Source of the DNA: an uncultured Victivallales bacterium
GTDB lineage: Bacteria; Verrucomicrobiota; Lentisphaeria; Victivallales; UBA1829
Direction of reading: 5' to 3'
NCBI GenBank assembly: GCA_934644965.1
Contig: CAKUDG010000021.1
Location: 1-64,000 of the forward strand
Length of the DNA stretch: 64,000 nucleotides
This document shows positions 63,705 to 64,000 of the stretch, in pieces; the first letter of the stretch is position 1; each line of letters starts with the position of its first letter. A program made the position numbers and the translations under genes. The notes beneath the pieces were generated by a model. That model was given only the letters and a program-made list of their open reading frames with translations. It was not told where the DNA came from and made no database searches.

Positions 63705-64000
63705 ATGATCGTCGGAGAAGACAAGACTTACAACAACAAGAAACCTCGCCAGGAATGGAAGAACCGTTTCATCTATGCTTTTCTCGGCCTTTTTGTAGGG
63801 GCCGTCGGAGCACACAATTTCTATGCGGGGTACAAGGTCCGTGCTGTCGGCCAGCTGATCCTGGCTCTGATCTGGCTGCCCATGCTTTCCGGGCTCTGGA
63901 ACCGCTTCTCCGGACTCCCGCAGGAAACCCTCACCCCGATCGCGCTCGGACTGGCTTTCCTGGAAATGATCTGGGTCTATCTGGAAGTCTTTCTGGTGGC
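63705..64000 (+). CDS. TM2-domain membrane protein (cut by window end)
   Basis: Partial gene continuing beyond the window. The first 98 residues show a basic N-terminus, then FIYAFLGLFVGAVGAHNFYAGY and KVRAVGQLILALIWL, the hallmark of the TM2 domain (a two-helix membrane hairpin with the Gly-x-His-x-Phe-Tyr-x-Gly loop). Further hydrophobic sequence follows. ATG 63705 is preceded by GAGGAAGGGGGA. Confidence 0.75.
   Translation, partial: MIVGEDKTYNNKKPRQEWKNRFIYAFLGLFVGAVGAHNFYAGYKVRAVGQLILALIWLPMLSGLWNRFSGLPQETLTPIALGLAFLEMIWVYLEVFLV

Noticed and set aside
1..64000. CRISPR arrays, insertion sequences, prophage or integrase genes
   Set aside because: No spaced direct repeats of CRISPR type, no transposase or integrase motifs and no terminal inverted repeats were seen.

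Overview
The window looks like a chromosome segment from a Lentisphaerota bacterium, probably of the Victivallis type. The main evidence is a family of prepilin-like proteins with an F-TLIELLVVIAIIAIL N-terminus and a C-terminal DGH motif, a group hugely expanded in that phylum. Glycan enzymes (GH127, a clan GH-D enzyme) and a reduced Tad locus fit the same picture. The taxonomy is inferred; no rRNA gene is present. Base composition is moderately GC-rich and fairly even, except for an AT-richer stretch after the tRNA gene.

Layout. 1-4000: four prepilin-like genes in tandem, two of them broken by single-base frameshifts. 4406-11789: a complete phosphate operon, pstS-pstC-pstA-pstB-phoU-phoB-phoR. 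11790-16100: a 12-bp tandem repeat, then on the minus strand a BtuF-like metal/cobalamin receptor, a fifth prepilin-like gene and a clan-D glycosidase-like gene. 16160-18716: an XRE-cupin regulator divergent from a leuC/leuD-type dehydratase pair, with a perfect palindrome between them. 19009-22820 (minus): a GntR regulator and a coupled set rlmD-like-radC-acpS. 23164-26240: an orphan sensor kinase coupled to a FAD oxidoreductase. 27534-32732: valS, an MFS protein with a HEAT-type tail, and tRNA-Arg(CCG). 32890-33450: an unrecognised stretch full of hairpins, ending in a strong terminator, a candidate large non-coding RNA.

33618-39962: a proline-rich secreted peptide, an aldo/keto reductase, a radical SAM protein, and an AraC regulator divergent from a GH127 beta-L-arabinofuranosidase. 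40229-48791: a compact Tad/Flp-type locus (cpaB, FHA-cpaF, tadB, tadC, DUF192, FHA protein, PEGA lipoprotein, membrane protein) with no visible flp, secretin or prepilin peptidase; this is the most unusual system here. 48972-52624: rsmG, a serine hydrolase and an esterase opposite an FCD-type GntR regulator, with overlapping operator palindromes. 52640-57585 (minus): macA with split macB, then an unknown protein coupled to a PqqD-like protein. 57953-64000: uvrB, an ornithine/lysine decarboxylase with a structured leader, an S15-type hydrolase and a truncated TM2-domain gene.

Recurring signals: sigma-70-like promoters are readable at many genes, often with TATATT or TATAAT as -10 at a 17-base spacing. 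Many genes are joined by ATGA overlaps, so translational coupling is common. All functional calls come from reading translated motifs; no database search was run.
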